Source: an uncultured Coriobacteriaceae bacterium | Lineage (GTDB): Bacteria; Actinomycetota; Coriobacteriia; Coriobacteriales; Atopobiaceae | Assembly: GCA_948439405.1 (NCBI GenBank) | Contig: CAOJNB010000002.1 | Coordinates: 1-64,000, forward strand | Direction: 5' to 3' | DNA length: 64,000 nt | Part shown: piece by piece, positions 42,825 through 51,504 of the stretch | How positions within the stretch are numbered: position 1 is the stretch's first letter | Layout: every line of letters starts with the position of its first letter | Made by a program: the position numbers and the translations under genes | Notes under the pieces: generated by a model | The model's database searches: none | The model's input: the letters and a program-made list of their open reading frames with translations, nothing else | What the model was told of the DNA's origin: nothing

Positions 42825-43838
42825 TCATCGGGTTTGTCCGGGCGAATCTCCCTCATGGGGACCAACCTGCTCCACCTCCGCCTTCGCCGCGTCCCTCCAC
42901 CTCGCTGGCGAAAGGCCGTGCATCCGGGCGAAGGCCGCGGAGAAACTCGTGGAAGAGCGGTACCCAACCTCCCGCGCGACCTCGGCGACGCCCCTCCCGG
43001 CCAGCAGCAGGGCCCTCGCCTCGCGCATTCGTCGCGCGGTTATATAGGCCGACCAGGAGCTTCCGGTCGCCCGCTTGAACAAGAGCTTGAACTTGGTGAT
43101 CCCCATGCCGGCGGCGGACGCAGCCTCCTTTTGGCTTGCGCCCTCCCGCCATCGCGCGTTCGCGAGCTCGATGGCGGCAAGGATGCCGGTTCGTGCGCTG
43201 CCTTCCTTCGGAAGAGCTGCTGCCGCGGTCCCAACAAGCGAGCCGAGAAGGACCTTCGCCGCCCCCTCGTAGACGAGCGCGGCGCCCGGCGCGGCGGGGT
43301 CGACGCCGGAAATCTCGCCGAGCGCGGAGAGGACCCCGGGGGCCCAGCCCACGCTGTGCCGCGTCTCGGCGAGAAGGGACGAGATCCCCTCGATGGACCT
43401 CCATCCGAGCTCGGCGAACGCGCTCCGGAGCGCTTTCTCGAAGTACTCGACCTCCGCGTAGGCGAAGTGGGAACCGGCCGGCACGGGCGTGCTGACCCAC
43501 CCTTCCCGCGTCTCGATGTAGGCAATCGCCACAGGGCCAGATGCGGCCGCATCTCCGCCCGCCCCCGGTGCCGGGCCCCTCACCGTGAGGTAGCGGCGCG
43601 TGTCTATAGCGAAGAGCGTGTCGACGAGGATGGTGAAGTCGCAGGTGACCACCGTGAGGCCTTCACCCGCCCACGCGCGGTACCAGCCCTCGGCGCGCAC
43701 GCCGTCGCCCACGAACAGCTCGCCGGCGCCCCGGTCGTCGCCTGCGAGCAGGAGCCCCATGCGCTCGAGCTCCTCCGCCTGGAAAAGCCGGGACTCTTCG
43801 TTTGGTCGCGCGCCTCTCGGGTCGGTCGTTTCCCCCAT
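42825..43838 (-). CDS. AraC-family regulator, cassette A
   Basis: This 337-residue transcription factor has two helix-turn-helix motifs in its C-terminal 110 residues. The first is EAASAAGMGITKFKLLFK. The second is GVAEVAREVGYRSSTSFSAAFARMHGLSPARW, typical of the AraC/XylS family. The N-terminal 200 residues are a sensor domain of unknown ligand. It is transcribed away from the ABC pair to its right, across a 106-base gap carrying a GTGAG-N6-CTAAC operator. YbtA-type regulators in iron systems activate such pairs when bound to a siderophore, which is the analogy here. GGAAGG supports the start. Confidence 0.85.
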   Translation of the reverse strand: MGETTDPRGARPNEESRLFQAEELERMGLLLAGDDRGAGELFVGDGVRAEGWYRAWAGEGLTVVTCDFTILVDTLFAIDTRRYLTVRGPAPGAGGDAAASGPVAIAYIETREGWVSTPVPAGSHFAYAEVEYFEKALRSAFAELGWRSIEGISSLLAETRHSVGWAPGVLSALGEISGVDPAAPGAALVYEGAAKVLLGSLVGTAAAALPKEGSARTGILAAIELANARWREGASQKEAASAAGMGITKFKLLFKRATGSSWSAYITARRMREARALLLAGRGVAEVAREVGYRSSTSFSAAFARMHGLSPARWRDAAKAEVEQVGPHEGDSPGQTR

Positions 43839-43876
43839 GCTCACACGCCCTTCCTTCCCGCTGCTGCACAATCACA

Positions 43877-43892
43877 GTGAGTCTAGTCTAAC
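43877..43892. promoter_or_regulatory. GTGAG-N6-CTAAC operator, cassette A
   Basis: GTGAG-TCTAGT-CTAAC lies in the gap between the AraC gene and the ABC operon, 53 bases from the first ABC start. It differs by one base from the GTTAG-N6-CTAAC sites at 57.8 and 61.4 kb. Confidence 0.55.
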
Positions 43893-43944
43893 TTGCCGCG
43901 CCCGCATCGGCCTATCCGAACGGTCGCAGCGGAAAGGGGGCCTC

Positions 43945-45798
43945 ATGGCCAAGCGAAAGGAGGGCGCGGGCAAGGAGGAGTCCTGGGCCGCCCGCGTCAT
44001 CGGCTTCACCGGAGGCGGGAGGTGGCTCATCTACCTCTCGATGGCGCTCTCGGCGCTCTCGTCGGTGTGCTCGTTCGTCCCGTTCGTCGCGGTCTACCTC
44101 GTGGTGGCGGACGTCGTCGCGGTCTACCCCGACTTCGCCGCGCTCGACGCGGCCCGCATGGCGGGCCTCGGCTGGATGGCCCTCGGGGGCGTGGCGGGCA
44201 ACATCGGCCTCTACCTCGCGGCGCTTCTCTGCGCGCACTCGGCGGCCTTCGACGCCGAGTACAACCTCAAGCTCCAGATCGTCGAGCACCTGGGGCGCAT
44301 CCCGCTGGGGCGGCTCGAGGAGCTGGGCACGGGGCGCGTCGGGAAGGTCATGGACGAGAGCGTCGGCGCCATCGAGGGGTTTCTGGCCCACTCGCTGCCG
44401 GACACGGCGGCGGCGTTCACGGCGCCGGTGGCGATCGTGGTGCTGCTCTTCGTCTTCGACTGGCGCTTCGGGCTCGCGGCGGTGGCGTGCGTGGTCGCCG
44501 CGTTCGGCGTCGAGGCGGCGGGTTTCTCCAACAAGGCCATCACGGACAAGATGCGGCGCCATCTGGTCAACCAGGAGCGCATGACCAACGCCACCGTGGA
44601 GTACGTGCGCGGCATGCCCGTCGTGAAGACGTTCGGCCAGACGGCGGAGTCGTTCGGGCGCCTGTCCGCGGCGGTGCGCGCCTACACGGACCTCGCTCTC
44701 GACGTGGCGCTCTTCTGGCAGAGCCTCATGCCGGCGTTCACGGCCATCATCAACAACGCCTACCTGTTCGTCCTGCCGGTGGGCATCGCGCTCGGCGCGG
44801 GGCTCTCCGGCGCGGACTTCCGCCCGTTCGCGCTCGACTTCATCTTCTACCTGCTGTTCGTGCCGTCCATCGCGGGTGCGCTCAACAAGATGATGTACAT
44901 CTCGGAGGACAGCATGATCATCTCCTCCCACCTCTCGCGCATCGACGAGGTGCTCGGCATCCCGGCGCTCCCCGCGCCGGGGCCCGGAGCCGCCCGCGTG
45001 CCGGAGCGCTTCGACGTCGAGCTCGACGGCGTGTCGTTCTCCTACGAGGCGGGCGGCGGGGAGGGAGCCCCGCTCGCCCTCGACGGCGTGAGCCTCTCCG
45101 TGCCGGAGGGCACCACCTGCGCCCTCGTCGGGCCGTCGGGCGCCGGAAAGTCCACCGTGGCGAGCCTCGTGGCGCGCTTCTGGGACGTCTCGGCGGGCGC
45201 GGTGCGCATTGGCGGCGTCGACGTGCGCGACATCGACCCGGACGAGCTCATGGGATGCGTGAGCCTCGTCTTCCAGGACGTGCACCTCTTCCGGGCGAGC
45301 ATGCTCGAGAACATCCGCATGGCGCGGCCGGACGCCACGCGCGAGGAGGTCGTCGAGGCGGCGCGCGCCGCGCAGGCCGACGCCTTCATCCGGGAGCTGC
45401 CACAGGGATACGACACCGTCTACGGCAGCGAGGGCGTGCACCTCTCCGGCGGCGAGGCGCAGCGCGTCTCCATCGCCCGCGCCATCCTCGCCGACCGGCC
45501 CATCGTGGTGCTCGACGAGGCCACGGCGTTCTCGGATCCGGAGAACGAGCACCTCATCCAGAAGGCGTTCGAGCGCCTCATGGCGGGCAGGACCGTGATC
45601 ATGATCGCGCACCGGCTCTCGACCGTGGCGGGCGCGGACCAGATCGTCGTCATCGACGGCGGCCGCGTGGCGGAGCGGGGCCGGCACGAGGACCTGCTCG
45701 CCGCGCACGGCACCTACGCACGCATGTGGGAGCGCTACACGCAGGCCCTCTCGTGGGGCATCGGGTCGGAAGCACCGAACGGAAAGGAGGTGGCTTAA
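43945..45798 (+). CDS. ABC exporter-fold half-transporter A1 (IrtA/YbtQ-like)
   Basis: This 617-residue protein has six membrane spans (residues 25-310) and a C-terminal ATPase (residues 365-600). Motifs are Walker A GPSGAGKST, Q-loop VFQDVHLF, signature LSGGEAQR, Walker B VVLDEATAFSDPE and switch IAHRLST. The EYVRGMPVVKTFGQT coupling region is nearly repeated in the cassette B protein. IrtAB and YbtPQ have this fold yet import iron-siderophore complexes, which is the favoured role. Drug or peptide export is the alternative. It forms a heterodimer with the next gene, 1 base away. Confidence 0.85.
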   Translation: MAKRKEGAGKEESWAARVIGFTGGGRWLIYLSMALSALSSVCSFVPFVAVYLVVADVVAVYPDFAALDAARMAGLGWMALGGVAGNIGLYLAALLCAHSAAFDAEYNLKLQIVEHLGRIPLGRLEELGTGRVGKVMDESVGAIEGFLAHSLPDTAAAFTAPVAIVVLLFVFDWRFGLAAVACVVAAFGVEAAGFSNKAITDKMRRHLVNQERMTNATVEYVRGMPVVKTFGQTAESFGRLSAAVRAYTDLALDVALFWQSLMPAFTAIINNAYLFVLPVGIALGAGLSGADFRPFALDFIFYLLFVPSIAGALNKMMYISEDSMIISSHLSRIDEVLGIPALPAPGPGAARVPERFDVELDGVSFSYEAGGGEGAPLALDGVSLSVPEGTTCALVGPSGAGKSTVASLVARFWDVSAGAVRIGGVDVRDIDPDELMGCVSLVFQDVHLFRASMLENIRMARPDATREEVVEAARAAQADAFIRELPQGYDTVYGSEGVHLSGGEAQRVSIARAILADRPIVVLDEATAFSDPENEHLIQKAFERLMAGRTVIMIAHRLSTVAGADQIVVIDGGRVAERGRHEDLLAAHGTYARMWERYTQALSWGIGSEAPNGKEVA

Positions 45799-45799
45799 G

Positions 45800-47581
45800 A
45801 TGGCTGCCCCGAACAGGATCCCGCGCCTCCAGCGTGCACTAGCACTCACGGACCAGGGGTACCGCGGCCTCAAGCGCGCCATCGCGGCGTGCACCCTCAC
45901 GAACCTCGCCCTCATGGTGCCCTTCGCCGTCACGGTCATGGCGTTCGGCGTGGTGCTCATGCGGCTCACGGGGGAGGACGTCGACTGGCAGGCCCTCTGG
46001 GGCCTCTTCGCCGCGGGCGTCGCAGGCCTCGTCGTCGTGTTCCTCTGCGCGCGCAACGACTACCGGCGCACGTACGTGACGGCGTACCGCGAGACCGAGG
46101 CAACGCGCATGGGCCTCGCCGAGCATCTGCGGCGGCTTCCCATGTCCTTCTTCAACCAACGCGATCTCTCCGAGCTCACCGAGAACCTCATGGGGGACGT
46201 CTCCAGTCGCGAGTCGCTCATGTCGAGCACCATCCCGCAGCTCGTGGCGAGCTGCGTCTCCACGGCGGTCGTGTGCGTCATGCTCGCCTTCTTCGAGTGG
46301 CGCCTCGCGCTCTGCGTGTTCTCGACGCTGCCGACGGCGCTCCTCATCGTGCTCGCCGCGCGCGGCCACGAGAGGCGGCTCTTCGAGCGTCAGACCGGCG
46401 CGCGCCTCGCGGCGTCCGCCCGCCTCATGGACTACGTCGGGGGCATCCGCGACATCCGCGCGTGCCGGCAGGTGGGCGCACAGTCCGCGCCCATGCGCGC
46501 CGCGCTCCAGACCCTGCGCGACATAGCGATGCGGGTGGAGCTCTCCGTGGACGTGTGCGTCTCGGCTGCCACGACGGTGCTCCAGGCGGGCGTGGGCCTT
46601 ACGGTCTTCGTCGGCACGGCGCTGCTCGCGGCGGGCGAGGTCGACTTCCTGACCCTCCTCATGTTCCTGCTCATCGCCTCGCGCGTGTACGGGCCCATCA
46701 CCTCGATCCTCTCCCAGCTGCCGAACCTCCTCCAGCTCTCGGGACGCGCGGCGCGCCTTCGCGCCCTCGCCGACGAGCCGGTCGCGGCGGGCTCCGCCGA
46801 CGCCGCCGACCTGGGTGATAAGGGCGTCGAGCTTGCCGACGTGCGCTTCTCGTACGGCGCGGGCGGCGACGAGGTCCTGCGCGGCGTCTCCCTCCGCATG
46901 GAGCCGGGCACCGTGACGGCGCTCGTGGGACCCTCGGGCTCGGGCAAGTCCACCGTGGCCAAGCTCGTCGCGCGCTTCTTCAGCCCGAGTTCCGGCGCCA
47001 TCGCGGCGGGCGGGGTCGACCTCGCGACGCTCGACGAGGAGTCGTGGCTCGGCAACGTCTCGGTCGTCTTCCAGGACGTGACGCTCTTCGACGACACGGT
47101 CATGGAGAACATCCGCATGGGGCGCGCCGGCGCCACCGACGAGGAGGTACGCGCCGCGGCCCGGGCCGCCCACTGCGAGGAGTTCGTGGGGCGGCTGCCG
47201 GAGGGCTGGGGCACGCGCCTCGGCGAGAACGGTGCCAGGCTCTCCGGCGGCGAGCGCCAGCGCATCTCCATCGCCCGGGCCCTGCTCAAGGACGCGCCGA
47301 TCGTGCTGCTCGACGAGGCGACGAGCTCGCTCGACCCCGAGAACGAGACGCTCGTGCAGGACGCCGTGAGCAGGCTCTGCTCCGGCAAGACGGTGCTCGT
47401 GATCGCGCACCGCCTGCGCACCGTGGCGGGCGCCGACCAGATCGTGGTGCTGGATGGCGGATGCGTGGCCGAGCAGGGCACCCACGCCGAGCTCATGGCC
47501 GTGGACGGCCTCTACGCCCGCCTCGTTCGCATCCAGGCCGAGAGCCTCGGCTGGAGCGTCGGTGGCAGGGGAGGCCACTGA
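45800..47581 (+). CDS. ABC exporter-fold half-transporter A2 (IrtB/YbtP-like)
   Basis: This 593-residue partner has six spans (residues 25-305) and an ATPase (residues 345-590) with Walker A GPSGSGKST, signature LSGGERQR, Walker B VLLDEATSSLD and switch IAHRLRT. All ATP-site residues are canonical. AAAGGAGG lies eight bases before the ATG, inside the end of A1, so the two are cotranslated. FFNQRDLSELTENLMGDVSS is the coupling helix region and is shared with cassette B (FFGRRDLADLTETLMTDVKT). A terminator follows at 47721. Confidence 0.85.
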   Translation: MAAPNRIPRLQRALALTDQGYRGLKRAIAACTLTNLALMVPFAVTVMAFGVVLMRLTGEDVDWQALWGLFAAGVAGLVVVFLCARNDYRRTYVTAYRETEATRMGLAEHLRRLPMSFFNQRDLSELTENLMGDVSSRESLMSSTIPQLVASCVSTAVVCVMLAFFEWRLALCVFSTLPTALLIVLAARGHERRLFERQTGARLAASARLMDYVGGIRDIRACRQVGAQSAPMRAALQTLRDIAMRVELSVDVCVSAATTVLQAGVGLTVFVGTALLAAGEVDFLTLLMFLLIASRVYGPITSILSQLPNLLQLSGRAARLRALADEPVAAGSADAADLGDKGVELADVRFSYGAGGDEVLRGVSLRMEPGTVTALVGPSGSGKSTVAKLVARFFSPSSGAIAAGGVDLATLDEESWLGNVSVVFQDVTLFDDTVMENIRMGRAGATDEEVRAAARAAHCEEFVGRLPEGWGTRLGENGARLSGGERQRISIARALLKDAPIVLLDEATSSLDPENETLVQDAVSRLCSGKTVLVIAHRLRTVAGADQIVVLDGGCVAEQGTHAELMAVDGLYARLVRIQAESLGWSVGGRGGH

Positions 47582-47605
47582 GGCCGGCTGGCCGAACGGC
47601 GGATG

Positions 47606-47648
47606 GGCCGCCTAAACGAACAGTCCCGCGGGCGGATCCTCCCGCCGC
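47606..47648. repeat. Intergenic repeat copy 1 (GGGCCGCC-AAACGAACAG)
   Basis: The block contains GGGCCGCCTAAACGAACAG and then a CCCGCGGGCGG tail. It recurs at 52813-52856 at roughly 80% identity by eye. No protein spans it. Confidence 0.5.
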
Positions 47649-47720
47649 CAGCCTCTCCCGGGCCAAGCGATGAACCGCCTTGAGCGGAATCAGACATCGT
47701 CTGTCCGGCCTACCAAAATG

Positions 47721-47765
47721 GCAGCGCCCCTCGGGGAACAAACCCACGGGGCGCTGCGCCTTCTT
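47721..47765 (+). terminator. Terminator of the cassette A ABC operon
   Basis: A perfect 10-bp stem GCAGCGCCCC/GGGGCGCTGC closes a 17-base loop and is followed by CTTCTT. Confidence 0.75.
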
Positions 47766-48222
47766 ATGGGCTGGGTCGCTGGGGCGGCGGACGCCTGGGG
47801 GGAGTCAGGCCTCCTGCGCTGACGAGCTGGCCGCCCTGCCTGAGCAGGACCTCGACCACCGCGACGAACGCCGCGACCGCCGCGACGAGCAGCGCGACGA
47901 GCCCCCACGACGGACCCTACCCGTCGACGTGCCATCCTCCCACGCGACTGGTTCGCCGTCGTGGGCGGCGCGGTCTCGCTCCTCGCGTTCTGGGCGATCG
48001 GGCGGAGGAAGCGCCGCGGGTAGGCGCGGCGCCGCCAGAACCGACGAGGCCGTCGGGCGCCCCGCGGGAGCCTCCCGTGGGGCGTCTTCGCGTCTCTGTG
48101 CATCCATGCGCCCCTCTGCGGGTAGGATCACCCCGATCGTCCCCTCCCGAGGAGGCAACACATGACGACAGACCTCTAGCCGATGAGGCCCGACGCTTTC
48201 GCTATCGGATGGAGGGACGGTT
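47766..48222. other. Gene-poor stretch with coding remnants
   Basis: No intact gene is supported. A plus-strand fragment ending at 48021 reads WFAVVGGAVSLLAFWAIG and then a basic tail, like the last membrane span of a lost protein. A minus-strand stretch at 47805-47920 also reads as one membrane span. Both look like relics. Confidence 0.5.
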
Positions 48223-48446
48223 ATGTCGAAAGCCAGGGAGATGCTGCCCGGTGAGTACGGGCTGCTGGACGAGTTCCTGTACCAGGCGATCCACACCGAG
48301 CCGGACGAGCCGCGCCCGCCGCGCTGTCGCTCTCGGTTCAGCGCTCCAACCCTGCCGCGCACCTCTACGAGCGGCTCGGCTTCCGGGAGGTCTCCGGCGA
48401 CGACAGGGAGGCCGTGATGGCGCTCCCGCTCGGCGGGCGTGACGAG
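48223..48446 (+). pseudogene. GNAT acetyltransferase with its centre deleted
   Basis: The 5' part encodes MLPGEYGLLDEFLYQAIH, typical of the N-terminus of a GNAT subfamily. After about 34 codons the frame shifts. The other frame then encodes SLSVQRSNPAAHLYERLGFR, the C-terminal motif of the same family. About 80 central codons, including the acetyl-CoA site, are missing. The C-terminal frame runs on into the next gene without a stop. GGATGGAGGG precedes the original ATG. Confidence 0.75.
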
Positions 48447-49082
48447 GGCGCCCGAGGGGGAGCCCCCTTCGAGCGGGCGCACGCGGCCGCCCTGCGGGTG
48501 CTGACCGCCCCCGGCCTCGCCGGGAGGGCGTACCTCCAGGGAGGCCTCGTGCCCTGGGTCGCCTCCGGGTGCGACTCCGGGAGGCCCCACGGCGACGTGG
48601 ACGTCTCGGTGCGTCTGGGCGACATGCCGGCCGTGCGCGCATGGCTCGCCGCCGAGGGCCTGTACGACCCCGCGCTCGACTCGCTCAGCCTGGGATGCAA
48701 CGAGAACCAGAACGACTTCGGCGCCCACGCGATCGTCGACGGCGTGCTCGTGAGCTTCTGCCCGTTCCGCTTCGAGGGTCGCGAGCTGCGCCAGCGCAAC
48801 GCCGCGCTCGCGGCGACCGACGGCTTCGACGCCCTGCTCGAGGCGGTCTTCCCCAGCGTCGAGGAGGGCGACCTCTTCGAGGGGCGCACGCTGCCGGGCG
48901 GCACCGTCGTCGGCTGCGCCACGCTCGAGTCCGTCCGCGCCGCCAAGGTCACGAGCGGGCGCGAGAAGGACGCGTACGACGTCGCCGAGATCGACCGCAT
49001 CGGCTACGACCCCGCGCGCTACGCCCGCGTCGCCACCGCCTACGCCGCCATGCGCATCGAGTGCGTCGCCCACGGGGGGTAG
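48417..49082 (+). CDS. Nucleotidyltransferase-fold protein
   Basis: This 221-residue protein carries a nucleotidyltransferase-like motif, GLVPWVASGCDSGRPHGDVD (about residues 42-61), as in lincosamide or aminoglycoside nucleotidyltransferases, with a DxD pair after HG. A second motif, GAHAIVDGVLVSF, follows. It could modify a small molecule or be a toxin-like MNT protein. The start is uncertain: the upstream frame is open into the broken acetyltransferase, and the ATG at 48417 has GGAGG five bases before it. A perfect hairpin terminator follows. Confidence 0.65.
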   Translation: MALPLGGRDEGARGGAPFERAHAAALRVLTAPGLAGRAYLQGGLVPWVASGCDSGRPHGDVDVSVRLGDMPAVRAWLAAEGLYDPALDSLSLGCNENQNDFGAHAIVDGVLVSFCPFRFEGRELRQRNAALAATDGFDALLEAVFPSVEEGDLFEGRTLPGGTVVGCATLESVRAAKVTSGREKDAYDVAEIDRIGYDPARYARVATAYAAMRIECVAHGG

Positions 49083-49099
49083 GCGGGCAATCTGAAGGT

Positions 49100-49130
49100 G
49101 GGGGTGCGGGTCGCCGCCACCCGCACCCCC
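49100..49130. terminator. Hairpin between convergent genes
   Basis: A 12-bp perfect stem (GGGGGTGCGGGT and complement) has a 7-base loop. Confidence 0.7.
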
Positions 49131-49173
49131 AATCGGCCCGGCATCGCGGCCCGCGCGCCCCCGCCGCCGGCTC

Positions 49174-49560
49174 CTACCTCACGAAGAGGCCCCCGCTGAG
49201 AACCCCGCAGGCCACCACCAGGGCGAAGAGCGCCAGGACGACGCAGCCGACGACGAGGAACGCCCGCCAGGCCCTGAGCGCCGCCTCCTTGCCCCGCTCG
49301 ACGTCGGAGTAGATCGACGAGATCTGCTTGTCGGACTCGTTGAGGGCGCGCACGTCGCCCACGTCGACGCCCCTCACGAGCTCGTCGAGGCTCATATCGT
49401 AGTAGTCTGACAGCAGGACGAGCCTCTGGAAGTCGGGGTAGGACTGCCCGAGCTCCCACTTCGACACCGTCTGCCTCGAGACGCCGAGCTCGTATCCCAG
49501 CTGCTCCTGCGAGAGCCCCTTCTTCCTCCTGAGGTCGGCGAGCCTGTCGTTGAAGTTCAT
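49174..49560 (-). CDS. XRE-family regulator with C-terminal membrane span
   Basis: This 128-residue protein has an N-terminal helix-turn-helix, LSQEQLGYELGVSRQTVSKW (residues 18-37), and one membrane span (AFLVVGCVVLALFALVVACG) near the C-terminus. Between them is a short acidic stretch. Membrane-tethered XRE proteins of this layout are common in Gram-positive anaerobes, but targets are unknown. AAAGGAAC precedes the ATG. A larger relative of similar build lies at 50875-51504. Confidence 0.82.
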   Translation of the reverse strand: MNFNDRLADLRRKKGLSQEQLGYELGVSRQTVSKWELGQSYPDFQRLVLLSDYYDMSLDELVRGVDVGDVRALNESDKQISSIYSDVERGKEAALRAWRAFLVVGCVVLALFALVVACGVLSGGLFVR

Positions 49561-49698
49561 GGTCGTTCCTTTCGGTCGGTCCGGGTGTGAGACCATGGAA
49601 CCGTGCGGCGGGCACGGGCGCCACCAACGACGGTTGGCAATCCGTCAACCAAGGGAGGCATCTGGGGGTTGCGAAAGCTAGGGTACGGCAGGAGCCTC

Positions 49699-50220
49699 GT
49701 GTGCGGAAATGCCAGAGGTGTCGACCTCGCCGATTCCGTCGAGCTGCTCGATGAGGGGGAGGCCCGTCGGGTCGTCAACCTCGACGCCGCCGAGGATGAC
49801 GGTGTCGTCGCGCGTGTCTATCTGGGTCGTGAACACGGGGACCTCTCGCGCATAGACGCCCGCCTGCTCTCGCGCCCCGGCGCAACCAAGGCCCTCCACG
49901 AGAAGTGGGGCTGGATGGTGTACTGGGTTGGTGGCAAGCAGTTCGCCTGCGAGTTCGTCGCTTCTCCCGACGCCAAGCCGCCCTACGAGGGGCGCCACCT
50001 GCTCTCGCTCAAGTGCGACCCCGACCGCATCTTGGAACTGCGCGCCGAATACCCGGATGCGGTGTTGCCCGGTTATTACTCCGACGGGCGCACGTGGATC
50101 TCGCTCGACCTTGACGCCGACCTGCCCGAGGGACTCATGTTCGATCTGTGCGATATGAGCTACGACCTCGTCTTTTCCAAGCTGCCCAAGCGCGTTCAGC
50201 GGGAGCTCGCGAGCGAGTAG
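49699..50220 (+). CDS. MmcQ/YjbR-family protein with unusual N-terminus
   Basis: Residues 60-173 match the MmcQ/YjbR fold: KALHEKWGWMVYWVGGKQFA, HLLSLKCDPDRILELRAEYP and the C-terminal YDLVFSKLPKRVQRELASE. Family members are about 115 residues, so the first 55 residues here are extra. They may be an artefact, because the minus strand across 49678-49850 reads as a protein-like tail. No in-frame ATG lies near the domain start. The GTG at 49699 with AGGAG before it is the best start I can find. The domain resembles a DNA-binding fold, but its function is not known. Confidence 0.6.
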   Translation: MCGNARGVDLADSVELLDEGEARRVVNLDAAEDDGVVARVYLGREHGDLSRIDARLLSRPGATKALHEKWGWMVYWVGGKQFACEFVASPDAKPPYEGRHLLSLKCDPDRILELRAEYPDAVLPGYYSDGRTWISLDLDADLPEGLMFDLCDMSYDLVFSKLPKRVQRELASE

Positions 50221-50300
50221 CCGCGAAACGATCTGTTGCTCGACGGGCGGCCCAACCTCCGGGATAGTGGACGAGAAGGACCCGTACGAGAGGAGCCCCG

Positions 50301-50747
50301 ATGATCATGCTCAAGGACACCCTCGCCCGCCTGCGCCGAGAGCGCGGGCTCACCCAGGAGGGGCTGGCGCGCCGGCTCTACATCACGAGGCAGGCGGTGA
50401 GCAGGTGGGAATGCGGGGCGACCGAGCCCGGCATCGACATGCTCAAGCTCATTGCCCGCGAGCTGGACGTGCCCGTGACCGCCCTCCTCGACATGCCCGA
50501 GCACTACTGCCAGAGCTGCGGCATGATGTTCACCGGCCCCGGCCAGCACGGCCGCGAGGCCGACGGCTCCGAGACCGAGGACTTCTGCCGCTGGTGCTAC
50601 GACGGGGGCGCATACACCTACGAGACCACGATGGACGAGATGATCGAGGACTGCGCCCCGCGCATGGCCGAGGCGATGGGGTGGACCGTCGACGAGGCGG
50701 CCTCGCTCCTCGGCGCGGTGCTGCCGACGCTGCGCCGCTGGGCATGA
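50301..50747 (+). CDS. XRE regulator with C-terminal zinc-binding domain
   Basis: This 148-residue protein has an HTH, LTQEGLARRLYITRQAVSRW (residues 19-38), and a putative zinc-ribbon domain with CQSCGMMFTG and FCRWCYDGG (four cysteines). A helical tail follows. The combination of XRE HTH with this 'putative zinc ribbon' domain is known from many Firmicutes and Actinobacteria. GAGAGGAG lies five bases before the ATG. A GATAGT box at about 50263 followed by GGACGAGAAG forms the likely promoter. Confidence 0.83.
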   Translation: MIMLKDTLARLRRERGLTQEGLARRLYITRQAVSRWECGATEPGIDMLKLIARELDVPVTALLDMPEHYCQSCGMMFTGPGQHGREADGSETEDFCRWCYDGGAYTYETTMDEMIEDCAPRMAEAMGWTVDEAASLLGAVLPTLRRWA

Positions 50748-50874
50748 GAGCCGCTCGCAAATCCGAGTGGCACCAAGGACTATTGCAACCTAAGCCGAGC
50801 GGGGCCAGAACAGCCCACACCCCACCACCGCCCGCTTACCGTCGAGGGTAGTCCGCAGCCCAATGGAGCTGCCC

Positions 50875-51504
50875 TTAGCCGAGGAGCCCCTGCAAGAGCT
50901 GGACGCCGTAGCGGGCGCACAGGTAGCCGACCGCGGCGGCGAGGACCACCATGCCGACCGAGCGCACGGCGCGCATCCAGCCCGGAATCGCCCGTTCGCG
51001 GCGACCGCGCTCGGTGTCGCGGTTTGGCTCGACGCCGTTCCAGAAGTCCAGCACCTCACGATAGGTCGCGAGGTCGTGGTCGCGCTTGATCCTCTCCGCC
51101 CAGTGCGAGCAGAACATGAGGCACGCCCAGAGCACGAGCGTGAGCAGGAGGGTGGGCACCACCTGGACGCCCTTCCACCCCCAGATCTCGACCTGCGCCA
51201 CCGCCCATAGTGCGGCGGCGACCGTGCATGCCGCGAGGGCGATCATCGCCGCGCCCAGCCTCCTGATGATGACGACGTCCCTCTCGATGGTCTCGTTCAT
51301 GGTCTCCACGTCTCCTTTGATGAGAGAGTCCACAGACGCGCCGAAGATCTCGGAGAGCAGAAGCAGGCTCTGGACGTCGGGGTAGGTCTTGCCGTTCTCC
51401 CACGAGCTGATCGTCTGGCGGCTCACGTACACGCGCGCCGCGAGGTCGTCCTGCGACATCCCGTGCGTCGCGCGCAGCTCGCGTATCCTCCCGCCGACCT
51501 CCAT
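50875..51504 (-). CDS. XRE regulator with membrane domain
   Basis: This 209-residue protein has an HTH, MSQDDLAARVYVSRQTISSW (residues 16-35), then three hydrophobic segments: AAMIALAACTVAAALWAV, VVPTLLLTLVLWACLM and SVGMVVLAAAVGYLCA. It is a membrane-bound relative of the protein at 49174. GGAGGGAG supports the start. It probably responds to an envelope or antibiotic signal, by analogy only. The convergent gap to its left (50748-50874) holds no gene. Confidence 0.8.
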   Translation of the reverse strand: MEVGGRIRELRATHGMSQDDLAARVYVSRQTISSWENGKTYPDVQSLLLLSEIFGASVDSLIKGDVETMNETIERDVVIIRRLGAAMIALAACTVAAALWAVAQVEIWGWKGVQVVPTLLLTLVLWACLMFCSHWAERIKRDHDLATYREVLDFWNGVEPNRDTERGRRERAIPGWMRAVRSVGMVVLAAAVGYLCARYGVQLLQGLLG

